Origin: Quadrisphaera sp. INWT6
Lineage (GTDB): Bacteria > Actinomycetota > Actinomycetes > Actinomycetales > Quadrisphaeraceae
DNA: 64,000 nucleotides
Direction of reading: 5' to 3'
Assembly (NCBI RefSeq): GCF_015390235.1
Contig: NZ_VUOH01000006.1
Location: forward strand, 300,669 to 364,668
A program made the translations under genes and the position numbers. Below the pieces are notes generated by a model. It did not search any database. It saw only the letters and a program-made list of their open reading frames with translations, and was not told where the DNA came from. Numbering within the stretch: the first letter of the stretch is position 1; the number at the start of each line of letters is the position of its first letter. Below are positions 51,849 to 62,106 of this stretch, in pieces.

Positions 51849-52733
51849 TCAGCGGGTGAGCAGCTGCTCGGGCACGGCCGGACCGGCGGCGCGCATGGCC
51901 TCCACCGGGGCGGGCAGGCCCGTCATCAGCTCGACCTGGCGGCAGGCCTGGTGCAGCAGCATCGCGAAGCCGCCCACCACGGGGGCTCCGGCGGCGGCCC
52001 ACGCGGCGCCGAGCGCCGTGGGCCAGGGGGCGTAGACGACGTCGAGGAGCGCGCCCGCGGGGGCGCTCCCGCCGGGCAGCACCTCGGCGAGCACCTCCGC
52101 GACGCCGTCCGCCGCACCGACCGGAGCGGTGGAGACGACGACGTCGGCGCGGGCGAGCAGCTCGGCCACGGGCAGCGGCTCCGACCACCGGTGCAGCCGG
52201 ACCTCGACGCCGAGGCGGGCGCCCACGTCGACCAGGGCACGGGCCCGCTCCGGGGAGCGCACCACGACGACCGGCTCGCGGGCGCCGAGCTGCGCCAGCG
52301 CCGCCAGCGCGGAGGCGGCGGTGGCCCCACCGCCCAGCACCACAGCGCTGCGCGGAGGCGCACCCGCCTCCGCAGGTTCGACCCCTGCTTCGGCGAGGGC
52401 GGCGACGACGCCGTGGACGTCGGTGTTCTCACCGCGCCACCCCGCACGCGCGCCCTGCTCGCCGCGGACCGGCAGCAGCGTGTTGACCGCACCGACGGCC
52501 AGCGCCAGGGACGAGGTCTGCGCCAGGAGCGGCAGCACCGCCGCCTTCAGCGGCATGGTCAGCGAGACCCCGACCCAGGTCTCGTCGAGCGCGGCGACCG
52601 CCGCCGGGAGCGCGGCGACGTCGACCTCGTGGGCGTCGTAGCGCCAGTCGAGCCCGAGCGCCGCGTACGCGGCGCGGTGCAGCGCCGGTGAGAGGGAGTG
52701 GGCGATCGGCGAGCCCCAGACGGCGGCCCTCAT
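51849..52733 (-). CDS. aroE: Shikimate dehydrogenase
   Basis: 294 residues. N-terminal shikimate site WGSPIAHSLSPALHRAAYAA, catalytic Lys in VSLTMPLKAAVL, NTD motif GENTDVHG, then Rossmann VVLGGGATAASALAALAQLG, and GGFAMLLHQACRQVELMTG at the end. Reduces 3-dehydroshikimate with NADPH. The ATG overlaps the mltG stop by four bases (ATGA), the usual actinobacterial pairing. Confidence 0.93.
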   Translation of the reverse strand: MRAAVWGSPIAHSLSPALHRAAYAALGLDWRYDAHEVDVAALPAAVAALDETWVGVSLTMPLKAAVLPLLAQTSSLALAVGAVNTLLPVRGEQGARAGWRGENTDVHGVVAALAEAGVEPAEAGAPPRSAVVLGGGATAASALAALAQLGAREPVVVVRSPERARALVDVGARLGVEVRLHRWSEPLPVAELLARADVVVSTAPVGAADGVAEVLAEVLPGGSAPAGALLDVVYAPWPTALGAAWAAAGAPVVGGFAMLLHQACRQVELMTGLPAPVEAMRAAGPAVPEQLLTR

Positions 52734-53881
52734 CCCTGCGGGTTGGCGCGCAGCCACGCCTGGAACTGCGCGACGTTGCGCTGGTGCTCCTCGTAGGTGT
52801 CGGCGAAGGCCGTGGCCCCCGTGGAGGGGTCGGTCACCACGAAGTAGAGCCAGCTGCCGTCGGCCGGCGCCAGGGCGGCGCGCATGGCGTCCTCCCCCGG
52901 GGAGGCGATCGGCCCCGGCGGCAGGCCCGGGTACAGGTAGGTGTTGTACGGCGAGGTGCTGGCGCGGTCCTCGGCGGTGGTGGTCAGCCCCGTCTTGCCG
53001 GTGGCGTAGTTGACCGTGGTGTCGAACTGCAGCGGCTGGCCCGCGGCGATGCGGTTCTCGATGACCCGCGCCACCTTGGCCATGTCCTCGGCGTTCGCCC
53101 CCTCCTTCTGCACCAGGCTCGCCTCGGTGAGCAGGCGGTGCCGCTCCGCCGGGTCGGCCGGGAAGCCGACCTCGTCCATGGCCTGCGTCGCGCGCACGAC
53201 CATGGCCTGCAGCTGCTCCACCGGCGTGGAGTCGAGGTCGTAGGTGTACGTGGCCGGGAACAGGTAGCCCTCCACGGAGCCGTTCGCGCCGGCCGGCAGG
53301 CCCAGGGCGGGGTCCTTCGCGGCGGCCTCGTAGTCGCTCACGGGACGGCCGCTGGCCTCGGACAGCTTCTGGTAGATCTGCGAGGCCACGTTGCCCTCGA
53401 TCACCCGCACCTGCAGCGACTGCCGCGACGACGGGTCGAGCAGCAGGGCCAGCGCCGAGGCGGCGGACATCTCCGAGCGCAGGCGGTAGGTGCCCGGCTG
53501 GATGGACGTCGCGGCGGGGTCGGCCGCGGCCGCGGTGAGGAAGGCGCCGGAGGTCTTCACGACGCCGGCCTCGGCCAGGGCCGAGGCGATGGTGCGGCCC
53601 GAGGCGCCGGCGGGGATCGTCACGTCGACGTCGCCGCTGCCGGTGCCCTCGTAGTCGCCGGAGTCGGTGAGGGAGGCGACCAGCGAGCTGGCCTGGCTGC
53701 CGACGAGCACGGCGCCGCCGCCGAAGAGGACGGCGCACACCGCCAGGACCACCAGGGCGGTGGTGCGACGGCGCTTGCGGCGCCGGTCGCGGTCACCGCG
53801 CTGCGCGCTGCGCTGCGCCGACCTCGAGGACGCACGGGACTCGGGGTTCCCGGGCAGGTCCTCCAGCGACAAGCCGCTCAT
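52730..53881 (-). CDS. mltG: Endolytic murein transglycosylase MltG
   Basis: 383 residues. Charged cytoplasmic N-terminus, one membrane helix (TTALVVLAVCAVLFGGGAVL), a LysM-like region (VDVTIPAGASGRTIASALAE), and the YceG catalytic domain. The catalytic Glu is in EASLVQKEGA, with YNTYLYPGLPPGPIASPGEDA and LYFVVTDPSTGATAFADTY further on. It cuts nascent glycan strands and sets their length. Directly upstream of aroE, downstream of ruvX. Confidence 0.95.
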   Translation of the reverse strand: MSGLSLEDLPGNPESRASSRSAQRSAQRGDRDRRRKRRRTTALVVLAVCAVLFGGGAVLVGSQASSLVASLTDSGDYEGTGSGDVDVTIPAGASGRTIASALAEAGVVKTSGAFLTAAAADPAATSIQPGTYRLRSEMSAASALALLLDPSSRQSLQVRVIEGNVASQIYQKLSEASGRPVSDYEAAAKDPALGLPAGANGSVEGYLFPATYTYDLDSTPVEQLQAMVVRATQAMDEVGFPADPAERHRLLTEASLVQKEGANAEDMAKVARVIENRIAAGQPLQFDTTVNYATGKTGLTTTAEDRASTSPYNTYLYPGLPPGPIASPGEDAMRAALAPADGSWLYFVVTDPSTGATAFADTYEEHQRNVAQFQAWLRANPQG

Positions 53882-53913
53882 CGGCGCGATCCGTCCCTCC
53901 TCCCGCCGCGGCG

Positions 53914-54390
53914 TCAGGCCCCGGCGGGCCCGGGGTCGACGGTCGACCCCGGTGGCCGGCCCGAGGCGCGCTCCGCGTCCAGGGCCGTCTGCAGCACCAG
54001 CACCGCCGCGACCTGGTCGACCACCTGTCGGTGGCGCCGGCCCGACCGCCCGGAGGCCGTCAGCGCCTGGTGGGCGCTCACGGTGCTCAGCCGCTCGTCG
54101 ACGAGGCGCACCGGCACCGGCGCGACACGTCCTGCCAGATCAGCAGCGTAGCCACGCACGTGGGCCGCCGCTGGACCTTCGCGCCCGGAGAGCGAGAACG
54201 GGAGGCCGACGACGATCTCCACGGCCCCCCGTTCGGCGGCCTCGGTGACGATGCGTTGCAGGTCAGAGCCGTGGGCGCGGTCGCGCCGCAGCGTCTCGAC
54301 GGGCGAGGCGATCAGGCCGTCGGGGTCGCTCGCCGCGAGCCCGACGCGCACCGACCCGACGTCGACGCAGAGCCTGACCCCCCGCCTCAC
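53914..54390 (-). CDS. ruvX: Holliday junction resolvase-like protein RuvX (YqgF)
   Basis: 158 residues from the GTG at 54390. RNase H-like fold with the first catalytic Asp in LCVDVGSVRVGLAASDP, VEIVVGLPFSLSGREGPAA, and the DERLSTVSAHQAL motif with the second acidic residue, then DQVAAVLVLQTAL. Family members are implicated in 16S rRNA processing and possibly junction resolution. Gap of 25 bases after alaS. Confidence 0.92.
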   Translation of the reverse strand: MRRGVRLCVDVGSVRVGLAASDPDGLIASPVETLRRDRAHGSDLQRIVTEAAERGAVEIVVGLPFSLSGREGPAAAHVRGYAADLAGRVAPVPVRLVDERLSTVSAHQALTASGRSGRRHRQVVDQVAAVLVLQTALDAERASGRPPGSTVDPGPAGA

Positions 54391-54415
54391 CGCCCCGCCC
54401 CGCCGCCCAGCGCCC

Positions 54416-57136
54416 TCAGGCGCCCGCGGTCTGCGCCACGGCGGCGCGGACGGCGTCGAGCGCCGCGGGGAGCGCCGCCGCATCGGTGCCGCCGCCCTGC
54501 GCGACGTCGTCCTTGCCCCCGCCGCCGCCACCGAGGGTGGTGGCGGCCACGCGGACGAGCGCCCCGGCCTTCAGGCCCGCGGCGCGGGCCGCGGGGCTGG
54601 TGGCGATGACGACGACGGGACGGCCCTTGGCCACGCCGCCGACGGCGACGACCGACGCGGCCTCGCCGAGGCGCCCGCGGACGTCGAGCGCGAGGGTGCG
54701 CAGGTCGTCCGCGGAGGCGACCTCGCCGGCGCTGGTGGCGACCACGCGCACGCCGTCCTGCCCACCGAGCACCTCGGCGCCGGCCGCGAGGGCACCCGCT
54801 CCGGCGAGGACCTCCTTGGCGCGGGCCGCGGCGATCGTGCGGTCGGCCTCCTTGAGCTGGTCCAGGAGCACCGCGATGCGGTCGGGCAGCTCGTCGGAGC
54901 GGACCTTGAGCATCGTGGTCAGCTGGCTCACCAGGGCGCTCTCGCGCGCCAGGTGGGCGTGGGCGTCGGGGCCCACCAGCGCCTCGACGCGGCGGGTGCC
55001 CGAGCCGATGGACGCCTCGCCCAGCAGCGTGACCACGCCCAGCTGTCCGGTGCGCTCCACGTGGGTGCCGCCGCACAGCTCCTTGGACCACTCGCCGATG
55101 CCGACCATGCGCACGCGGTCGCCGTACTTGTCGCCGAAGAACGCGAGAGCGCCAGCGCGGCGAGCCGACTCGGGGTCGGTGACCGTGGTGGTCACGGGCA
55201 GGTCGTCGGCGAGGAAGGTGTTGACCTCCGCGGCGACGTCGACCAGCTGCGCCGGGGTGGGCGCGGCCAGCGCGGTGTAGTCGAAGCGCAGGCGGCCGGG
55301 CGCGTTCTCCGAGCCGGCCTGGCGGGTGCCGTCGGGGCCGAGCGCGTCGCGCAGGCCCTGGTGCACCAGGTGGGTGGCGGTGTGGGCGCGCGCCACGGCC
55401 AGGCGGCGCCCGGCGTCGACGACGGCCTCGACGGCGTCGCCCACGGCGACCTCGCCGGACACGACGGTGGCGTGGTGGACGTTCAGGCCCGGGATGGGGC
55501 GCTGCACGTCGGTGACGTCGACGACCGCCCGCACGCCGGTGGGCCCGGTGACGGTGAGGCGGCCGTGGTCGGCCAGCTGGCCGCCGCTCTCGGCGTAGAA
55601 GGGGGTCCTGTCGAGGACGAGCTCGACGTCGTCGCCCGCGAGCGCCACGGGGACGCTCGCGCCGTCGCGCAGGAGCCCGACCACGCGGCCCTCGGCGGAG
55701 AGCACCTCGTAGCCGAGGAAGTCGACGTCGCGGCCCAGCTCGTCGGCGACCTGGCGGTACCCAGCGGTGTCGGTGCGGCCGGCGCGCTTGGCGCGGGCGT
55801 CCTCGCGGGCGCGGGTGCGCTGCTCGGTCATGAGGCGGCGGAAGCCCTCGGCGTCGACCGAGACGCCCTGCTCGGCGGCCATCTCGAGGGTGAGGTCGAT
55901 GGGGAAGCCGAAGGTGTCGTGCAGCTCGAAGGCGCGCTCGCCCGACAGGACCGGCTGCGTCGTGCTGCTCGCCGGTGCCGCCTTCTTCGCCTGCGCCACC
56001 GCGGTGTCGAGGATCGTGGTGCCGGCCACGAGGGTGCGCCGGAAGGCGTCCTCCTCGGCGTAGGCCACCGCGCTGATGCGGCCGAAGCCCTCGCGCAGCT
56101 CGGGGTAGGCCGGCGCCATGGCCTCCAGGGAGACGGGCAGCAGCTCGGGCAGCGTGGGGGTGTCGACGCCGAGCAGGCGCATGGCCCGCACGGCGCGGCG
56201 CACCAGGCGGCGCAGCACGTAGCCGCCGCCCTCGTTGCCGGGGGTGACGCCGTCGCCCATGAGCATCAGGGAGGCGCGGACGTGGTCGGCGACGACGCGC
56301 AGCCGCACGTCGGCGTCGCGGTCGGCGCCGTAGCGGACCCCGGCCAGCTCGGCGGCGTGCCGCAGCACGGGCGCGACCTGGTCGATCTCGTACATGTTGT
56401 CGACGCCCTGCAGCAGGAGCGCGGTGCGCTCCAGGCCCATGCCGGTGTCGATGTTCTTCTTCGGCAGCTCGTGGAGGATCGGGAAGTCCTTGCCCTGGCC
56501 CTCCCCGCGCTGGAACTGCATGAAGACGAGGTTCCAGATCTCCAGGTACCGGTCGCCCGCGGGGTCGTTGGCGGGGCCGCCGTCGGGCCCGTAGGCGGGG
56601 CCGCGGTCGACGTAGATCTCCGAGCAGGGGCCGGCCGGGCCGGGCTGGCCGGTGGACCAGTAGTTGTCCTCCATGCCCAGGCGCTGGATCCGCTCCGGCG
56701 GCAGGCCGGCGACGGTCTGCCACAGGCGGTGGGCCTCGTCGTCGTCGACGTACACCGTGGCCCACAGGCTCTCCGGGTCGAAGCCGTAGCCGCCCTGCGA
56801 CTGCGGGGAGGTGACCAGCTCCCACGCGTAGGAGATCGCCCCCTCCTTGAAGTAGTCGCCGAAGGAGAAGTTGCCGTTCATCTGGAAGAACGTGCCGTGG
56901 CGCGTGGTCTTGCCGACCTCGTCGATGTCGAGGGTGCGCACGCACTTCTGCACGCTCGTGGCGCGCGGGTACGGCGGCGTCTGCTGGCCCGTGAGGTACG
57001 GGATGAACGGCACCATGCCGGCCACGGTGAACAGCAGGCTCGGGTCGGGGCTGATGAGCGAGGCGCTGGGCACCACGGTGTGCCCGCGGTCCTCGAAGAA
57101 CGTCAGCCAGCGCCGGCGGATCTCGGCGGTCTCCAC
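54416..57136 (-). CDS. alaS: Alanyl-tRNA synthetase
   Basis: 906 residues from a GTG. Class II catalytic core ([56 protein letters not shown]), helical tRNA-binding middle, editing domain with zinc ligands in [14 protein letters not shown] and [12 protein letters not shown], and a C-Ala domain with the Gly-rich [16 protein letters not shown]. Full length. Charges tRNA-Ala and clears Ser/Gly mischarges. Confidence 0.97.
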   Translation of the reverse strand: METAEIRRRWLTFFEDRGHTVVPSASLISPDPSLLFTVAGMVPFIPYLTGQQTPPYPRATSVQKCVRTLDIDEVGKTTRHGTFFQMNGNFSFGDYFKEGAISYAWELVTSPQSQGGYGFDPESLWATVYVDDDEAHRLWQTVAGLPPERIQRLGMEDNYWSTGQPGPAGPCSEIYVDRGPAYGPDGGPANDPAGDRYLEIWNLVFMQFQRGEGQGKDFPILHELPKKNIDTGMGLERTALLLQGVDNMYEIDQVAPVLRHAAELAGVRYGADRDADVRLRVVADHVRASLMLMGDGVTPGNEGGGYVLRRLVRRAVRAMRLLGVDTPTLPELLPVSLEAMAPAYPELREGFGRISAVAYAEEDAFRRTLVAGTTILDTAVAQAKKAAPASSTTQPVLSGERAFELHDTFGFPIDLTLEMAAEQGVSVDAEGFRRLMTEQRTRAREDARAKRAGRTDTAGYRQVADELGRDVDFLGYEVLSAEGRVVGLLRDGASVPVALAGDDVELVLDRTPFYAESGGQLADHGRLTVTGPTGVRAVVDVTDVQRPIPGLNVHHATVVSGEVAVGDAVEAVVDAGRRLAVARAHTATHLVHQGLRDALGPDGTRQAGSENAPGRLRFDYTALAAPTPAQLVDVAAEVNTFLADDLPVTTTVTDPESARRAGALAFFGDKYGDRVRMVGIGEWSKELCGGTHVERTGQLGVVTLLGEASIGSGTRRVEALVGPDAHAHLARESALVSQLTTMLKVRSDELPDRIAVLLDQLKEADRTIAAARAKEVLAGAGALAAGAEVLGGQDGVRVVATSAGEVASADDLRTLALDVRGRLGEAASVVAVGGVAKGRPVVVIATSPAARAAGLKAGALVRVAATTLGGGGGGKDDVAQGGGTDAAALPAALDAVRAAVAQTAGA

Positions 57137-57233
57137 GGGTGTCCCCTCCGGGGGTGGTCAGGGAAGCAGGGTCAGGGGTGCCGGGCGGTGCCCGGCGGTC
57201 GGCGGCGGCCAGCGGCGGCCGTCGGCGGCGGCG

Positions 57234-57494
57234 TCAGGAGCGCGGACGCGTGGGGTTCTCGAGCAGGTCGCGGGCGGTCGCCTCGTCGATGGTGCCCGTG
57301 TCGACGCCGAGGGCGATGCGCAGGTCGTCCTCGCGCTCGGCCATGCCGGCGCGCACGTCGGCGGCGAAGGAGCGCACGGAGGCCGACCAGCCCTCGCCGT
57401 CCTGCGGGGAGGCCGCCTGCGCCAGGCGGACGGCCTTCACGGTGGCGAACACGCCGGCGGCCACGCCGATCCCGGCCAGCACCAGCCTGCCCAC
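57234..57494 (-). CDS. Small membrane protein, DUF6167-like
   Basis: 86 residues from a GTG. One N-terminal membrane segment (RLVLAGIGVAAGVFATVKAV), then an amphipathic part (ASVRSFAADVRAGMAEREDD) typical of the small protein found between alaS and the DUF948 gene in Streptomyces. Function unknown. The stretch 57137-57233 between it and alaS has only GC-rich triplet-like sequence. Confidence 0.7.
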   Translation of the reverse strand: MGRLVLAGIGVAAGVFATVKAVRLAQAASPQDGEGWSASVRSFAADVRAGMAEREDDLRIALGVDTGTIDEATARDLLENPTRPRS

Positions 57495-57497
57495 GGC

Positions 57498-57890
57498 TCA
57501 GACCGCCGCTCGGCCGGCGCGGCGACCGGCCTTGCCGGCACCCGTGCGGCGCCCGGCGACGGCCTGGCGCACGCCGTAGGTGAAGGCGGCGACGCGCACC
57601 ACGGGCGAGCCGACGGTCGCGGCGAACAGCGCCGTCAGCGCCGAGACGTTGGTGGTCACCTGCGCGGCGTTGGTGGTGATCGTGTCGATCTTCTCCATCT
57701 GCTCGTTCGCCTGGCCCACCGTGGTGGTCACCTCGGCGATCAGCGGGACGGTCGAGTCGGACACGCCCTTGATGGCGGCGCGGGCCTCGTCGAGCACCGC
57801 GCCCAGCTTGAGGATCGGGCGCGCGAGCAGCGCGACGAGGACCACGAACGCGAGGGCCGCGACGAGCCCCGCGACATCTCCGACGGACAA
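57498..57890 (-). CDS. DUF948 domain protein
   Basis: 130 residues from a TTG at 57890 with AGGAG upstream. N-terminal helix (VAGLVAALAFVVLVALLARP), then a heptad-rich domain (LKLGAVLDEARAAIKGVSDS; VGQANEQMEKIDTITTNAAQ) characteristic of DUF948, and a basic tail (AGRRTGAGKAGRRAGRAA). Thought to be a membrane-anchored coiled-coil protein of unknown role; constant neighbour of alaS and rpsD. Confidence 0.75.
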   Translation of the reverse strand: MSVGDVAGLVAALAFVVLVALLARPILKLGAVLDEARAAIKGVSDSTVPLIAEVTTTVGQANEQMEKIDTITTNAAQVTTNVSALTALFAATVGSPVVRVAAFTYGVRQAVAGRRTGAGKAGRRAGRAAV

Positions 57891-58029
57891 GGGGGGACTC
57901 CTGAGCTCTGGGGCGACCACCCGGTCGAGGGTGCCCGGCGACCCTACCGCGCAGGCCCGCAGGGGTGGCTGGGGCGCGGAGGTGATCACGGCGCTCAAGC
58001 CCGCGAGCGGAGGTGTCGATCAAGGTCGG

Positions 58030-59178
58030 GTGACCTCCGCCCGCCCCTCGCTCGCCGCCGTGCAGCGCTGGGCCCTGCTCACCGCGGTCGGGGGGTGGAC
58101 CTCGGTGCTGCACGGGGTGCACCTGCTGCTGGTCTCGCTCACACGGACCCCCGTGCACGTGGCCCCCGTCGTCGCGAGCCTGGTGGTCTGGGTGGCCGTG
58201 ACCTGCTGGGGGCTGGCGCGCCGGCACCGGCTCACCACCGGGGAGACGGCCCTCGCCCTGGGCCTCGGCGCCGTGGCCCTCACCGCCAACGGCCTGCTGA
58301 GCGGCTCCCCCGGCCACCCGTACCTCATCTCGGCGGCGCTGCTGGCGCTCGCGCTGGCCGTGGTGGCCTTCTGCGGCGGGTGGTGGATGGTGCTCGGCAG
58401 CTCGACGGCGCTCGCGTGCCAGCTGGTGCTCGTCCTGGCCCAGGCCGGCACCGGACCGTTCGGCCTGTTCGTGGCGCTCTCCACCACCGCCACCACCGCC
58501 GGGGCGTGCCTGCTCATCGCGGGCGCGCAGCGCGACCTGCACGAGCTCGCCGACCGCGCCGAGGAGGAGGCCGCGCACGACCCCCTCACCGGGCTGCTGA
58601 ACCGCCGCGGCATGGCCCTGGCGCTGCCGCGCCTGCGCGCGCAGGCGCCCGACGGGCACCGCGTGGCGGTCAGCGTCTTCGACCTCGACCACTTCAAGCG
58701 CGTGAACGACACCCACGGGCACGACGCGGGCGACCAGGTGCTGGTCGGCGTCGCCGCCGTCCTGCGGGAGCGGGCCCGCCACGGCGACCTCGTGGTGCGC
58801 CTGGGCGGGGAGGAGCTCGCCTGGATCGGCACGTGGGCGAGCCCGCAGGACGCCCGCACCGCCGCCGACCAGGTCCGCCTGGCCGTCGCCGCCGCGAGCC
58901 TGCCCGGGGGGCTGCGCATCACCACGAGCGCCGGCGTGGCCTTCTCCACCGGGGCCACGCACACCGCGCCGGACGTCGAGGCGCTCTCACGGCTGCTGGT
59001 GCGCGCCGACGCCGCGCTGTACGAGGCCAAGCACGAGGGGCGCGACCGCGTGGTCCTCGCACCCAAGCACGACCCCCGGCACGACCCCCGGCACGACCCC
59101 CAGCACGACGGAGCCCCCGCCCCGCAGGTGCGGGACGGGGGCTCCGGACGGGCTGGTGCCGGGGCTCAGCGCGCGTAG
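58030..59178 (+). CDS. Membrane-bound GGDEF protein (diguanylate cyclase)
   Basis: 382 residues from the GTG at 58030. Six membrane helices in residues 10-175, then a GGDEF domain with DPLTGLLNRRGM, FDLDHFKRVNDTHGHDAGDQ, the active site LGGEELAW (residues 259-263 are GGEEL, where the usual fifth residue is Phe), and an inhibitory RxxD (Arg250-Asp253) five residues upstream. Likely makes c-di-GMP; the Leu substitution leaves some doubt. The last 30 residues come from a 12-bp repeat and from the rpsD terminator, and the stop overlaps rpsD by 13 bases. Confidence 0.82.
   Translation: MTSARPSLAAVQRWALLTAVGGWTSVLHGVHLLLVSLTRTPVHVAPVVASLVVWVAVTCWGLARRHRLTTGETALALGLGAVALTANGLLSGSPGHPYLISAALLALALAVVAFCGGWWMVLGSSTALACQLVLVLAQAGTGPFGLFVALSTTATTAGACLLIAGAQRDLHELADRAEEEAAHDPLTGLLNRRGMALALPRLRAQAPDGHRVAVSVFDLDHFKRVNDTHGHDAGDQVLVGVAAVLRERARHGDLVVRLGGEELAWIGTWASPQDARTAADQVRLAVAAASLPGGLRITTSAGVAFSTGATHTAPDVEALSRLLVRADAALYEAKHEGRDRVVLAPKHDPRHDPRHDPQHDGAPAPQVRDGGSGRAGAGAQRA
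59068..59109 (+). repeat. 12-bp tandem repeat in GGDEF C-terminus
   Basis: Three and a half copies of CACGACCCCCGG, encoding His-Asp-Pro-Arg repeats after the end of the GGDEF domain. Probably of no functional importance to the cyclase. Confidence 0.85.
59111..59144. terminator. Terminator hairpin between converging rpsD and GGDEF genes
   Basis: GAGCCCCCGCCCCGCA at 59111-59126 pairs with 59129-59144 with a single mismatch and a 2-base loop. It lies 22 bases after the rpsD stop and inside the 3' end of the GGDEF reading frame, so it can serve rpsD directly. Confidence 0.75.
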
Positions 59179-59792
59179 AACTCGACGACGCGGGAGACCT
59201 CGCAGGTCACGGGGACCTCGTCGCGGGTGGGGCGGCGCGCCAGGCGCACCTTCAGGTCGGCGAGCTGCACCTCGAGGTAGCCGGGGAGCGTGGGCAGCAC
59301 GTCGCGGTGGGCGCCGGCAGCGGCGACCTGGAACGGCGTGGTCTGGGCGCTCTTGGCGTGCACGGAGATGATCTGGCCCACCGAGACGCGGAACGACGGG
59401 CGGTCCACGCGGACGCCGTCGACCAGGATGTGGCGGTGCACCACGAGCTGGCGCGCCTGGGCGATGGTGCGGGCCAGGCCCGAGCGCAGCACGAGGGCGT
59501 CGAGGCGCATCTCGAGCAGCTCGACCAGCACGTCACCGGTGCGGCCCGGGGAGCGGCGAGCCTCCTCGAAGGTGTTGCGCATCTGCGCCTCGCGGATGCC
59601 GTACTGGGCGCGCAGCAGCTGCTTCTGGCGCAGGCCCAGGGCGTACTCGGACTCGGTGCGGCGACGGGCGCGGCCGTGCTCGCCCGGCGGGTAGGGGCGG
59701 ACCTCGAAGTAGCGCGCCGCCTTCGGCGTGAGCGGCACCCCGAGGGCGCGGGACAGGCGGACCTGGCGGCGGTTGCGGCTGGAGTGGGACAC
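59166..59792 (-). CDS. rpsD: 30S ribosomal protein S4
   Basis: 208 residues from the GTG at 59792. N-terminal region with RPYPPGEHGRARRRTESEYA, LRAQYGIREAQMRNTFEEAR, and the S4 RNA-binding fold MRLDALVLRSGLARTIAQAR followed by HRHILVDGVRVDRPSFRV. No Cys, so a zinc-free S4. Primary 16S rRNA binder. Located near alaS as a single gene, as in Streptomyces. The 172 bases upstream to rarA may hold the S4 leader but no clear structure was found. Confidence 0.95.
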   Translation of the reverse strand: MSHSSRNRRQVRLSRALGVPLTPKAARYFEVRPYPPGEHGRARRRTESEYALGLRQKQLLRAQYGIREAQMRNTFEEARRSPGRTGDVLVELLEMRLDALVLRSGLARTIAQARQLVVHRHILVDGVRVDRPSFRVSVGQIISVHAKSAQTTPFQVAAAGAHRDVLPTLPGYLEVQLADLKVRLARRPTRDEVPVTCEVSRVVEFYAR

Positions 59793-59964
59793 GAGCGGGT
59801 GACTCTCCTCAACGGGGTGGGCACTCGCGGTCGCGCTCCCGTGGCGGATCCTCGGGACGACCGGCGAACGACGGCGGCCCCCCACCGGCCGGCTCAGCCG
59901 GGCCGGGGTGACCACGCGGTGCGCGCACGACGGCGCAGCACCAGCGGAGAACATTACCGCAGGT

Positions 59965-61328
59965 CTAGCGCTTCCTGAGCAGCGCCCGGATCCGCTGCAG
60001 CCGGGCGCTGATCTCGCGCTCCGCGCCGTGCTCGGTGGGCCGGTAGTACTCACGGCCGTCGAGGTCGTCCGGGGCGTACTGCTGGGAGGCGACGCCGTGC
60101 GGGGCGTCGTGGGCGTACACGTAGCCCTTGCCGTGGCCGATCTTCTGGGCGCCGGCGTAGTGGGCGTCGCGCAGGTGGGCGGGCACCGGGCCGCCACGGC
60201 CGGCGCGCACGTCGGCGACGGCGGCGTCGACCCCCAGGTAGGCGGCGTTGCTCTTGGGCGCGGTCGCCAGGTGCACCACGGCCTGCGCGAGCACGATCCG
60301 CGCCTCCGGCATGCCGATGAGCTGCACGGCCTGCGCCGCGGCCACCGCGGTCTGCAGGGCGCTGGGGTCGGCCATGCCGACGTCCTCGCTGGCGGAGATG
60401 ACCAGCCGCCGGGCGAGGAAGCGCGGGTCCTCCCCCGCCTCGAGCATGCGCGCCAGGTAGTGGAGTGCGGCGTCGACGTCGGAGCCGCGCAGGCTCTTGA
60501 TCAGCGCGCTCGCGACGTCGTAGTGCTGGTCGCCGCCGCGGTCGTACCGGACGGCGGCGATGTCGACGGCGCGCTCGGCCATGGCCAGGTCGACGACGTC
60601 GGCCCCGGCGTCCTGCGCCACGCCGGCGGCGGCCTCGAGCGCCGTCAGGGCGCGGCGCGCGTCTCCGCCGGACAGCCGCACGAGGTGGGCGAGCGCGTCG
60701 TCGTCCAGCGACACCTGGCCGGCCAGGCCCCGCTCGTCGGTGGTGGCGCGCTGCAGGAGGGCGCGGACGTCGTCGTCGGTGAGCGGCGCCAGGCGCAGCA
60801 GCAGGGAGCGGCTGAGCAGCGGGCTCACGACCGAGAAGCTCGGGTTCTCCGTGGTGGCGGCGATGAGCACCACCCAGCGCTCCTCGACGCCGGGGAGCAG
60901 CGCGTCCTGCTGGGCCTTGGTGAACCGGTGGATCTCGTCGAGGAAGAGCACGGTGCGCCGGTCGTGCAGGTCGCGGCCGGTCTTCGCGGCGTCGAGCACG
61001 CGGCGCACGTCCTTGACGCCGGCGGTGACGGCGGACAGCTCCTCGAAGCGCCACCCGGTGCGCGGGCGACGACGTGCGCGAGCGTCGTCTTGCCCGTTCC
61101 CGGAGGACCCCACAGCAGCACCGAGGCGGGCCCGGCGCGGCCGTCGCCGCCCTCGACCAGGCGCCGCAGCGGGGCACCGGGGGTGAGCAGGTGCTGCTGG
61201 CCGGCGACCTCGTCGAGGGTGCGCGGACGCATCCGCACGGCGAGGGGCGCGCGGACCGAGCGCGACGTGGGGGCGCCGGAGCCGGTGTCGTCGTCCTCGT
61301 CGTCACCGCTGAACAGGTCGGGCGTCAT
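59965..61328 (-). CDS. rarA: Replication-associated recombination protein RarA (one frameshift)
   Basis: AAA+ ATPase of the clamp-loader clade. The N-terminal part ([20 protein letters not shown], Walker [20 protein letters not shown]) and the rest ([20 protein letters not shown], Walker [21 protein letters not shown], sensor [10 protein letters not shown]) are in different frames, because one base is missing near 61061. Corrected length about 454 residues, normal for RarA. It acts at stalled replication forks. One base separates its ATG from the upstream hydrolase stop. Confidence 0.93.
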
Positions 61329-61329
61329 G

Positions 61330-62007
61330 TCAGCGGACGTGCTGCTTCAGGAAGGCGACGGCCGCCGACCAGGCGGCCGTCGCCGAGGCCTCGTCGTAGG
61401 AGGGGCGCTCGTCGTTGACGAAGGCGTGGTCGGCCTCGTAGAAGCGGACGTCGGCCTCGACGCCGGACTGCTCGCGGATCTTCTCCGCGGTGGCCTCGAC
61501 GGCCTCGCGGGTGATCCGGTCGCGGATGGCGTAGTGGCCCTGCACCGCCGCGCGCAGGCCGGAGTAGTCGGTGGCCCCGACGTCGGGCAGGCCGTAGAAC
61601 GGCACGGCCGCGCTCACGCGCTCGCCCTGCTGGGCGGCCAGGGTCAGCACGAAGGCGCCGCCCATGCAGAACCCGACGACGCCGACGGTCGCCGAGGTGA
61701 CCTCGGGGCGGCCCAGCAGGTGGTCGACGGCGCCGGCGAGGTCGCGGGCGGCCCCGTCGACCGGGAGCTCCTGCATGAGGCGCATCGCCTCGGCGCCGTC
61801 GTGCGTGGTGGCGCCGCCGTAGAGGTCGGGGGCGAGGGCCACGAAGCCCTCGGCGGCGAAGCGCCGGGTCAGGTCGGCGATGTGGCTGGTGAGGCCCCAC
61901 CACTCCTGGATGACCACGAGGCCCGGACCGGAACCCCGGGGCGGGAGCTCGAGGTAGCCGTGGGCGGTGCCCTCACCGCTGGGGAACTCGACGTTCTGCT
62001 CGCTCAC
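61330..62007 (-). CDS. Dienelactone hydrolase family protein
   Basis: 225 residues from the GTG at 62007. Alpha/beta hydrolase with the Cys nucleophile in [17 protein letters not shown], the N-terminal [15 protein letters not shown] loop with the conserved Glu, and the catalytic His in [13 protein letters not shown]. Family members open dienelactones in chlorocatechol breakdown, but single copies near housekeeping genes often have unknown substrates. Co-transcribed with rarA. Confidence 0.9.
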   Translation of the reverse strand: MSEQNVEFPSGEGTAHGYLELPPRGSGPGLVVIQEWWGLTSHIADLTRRFAAEGFVALAPDLYGGATTHDGAEAMRLMQELPVDGAARDLAGAVDHLLGRPEVTSATVGVVGFCMGGAFVLTLAAQQGERVSAAVPFYGLPDVGATDYSGLRAAVQGHYAIRDRITREAVEATAEKIREQSGVEADVRFYEADHAFVNDERPSYDEASATAAWSAAVAFLKQHVR

Positions 62008-62106
62008 CCCCACATCCCAGCACGCCCCTGCGACACCCACCCCTCCCCTCCGGGGTGGGGGCGGATCCGGGGTGGGGCGCCACGGGCGATCCGGACGTAG
62101 CGTGAG

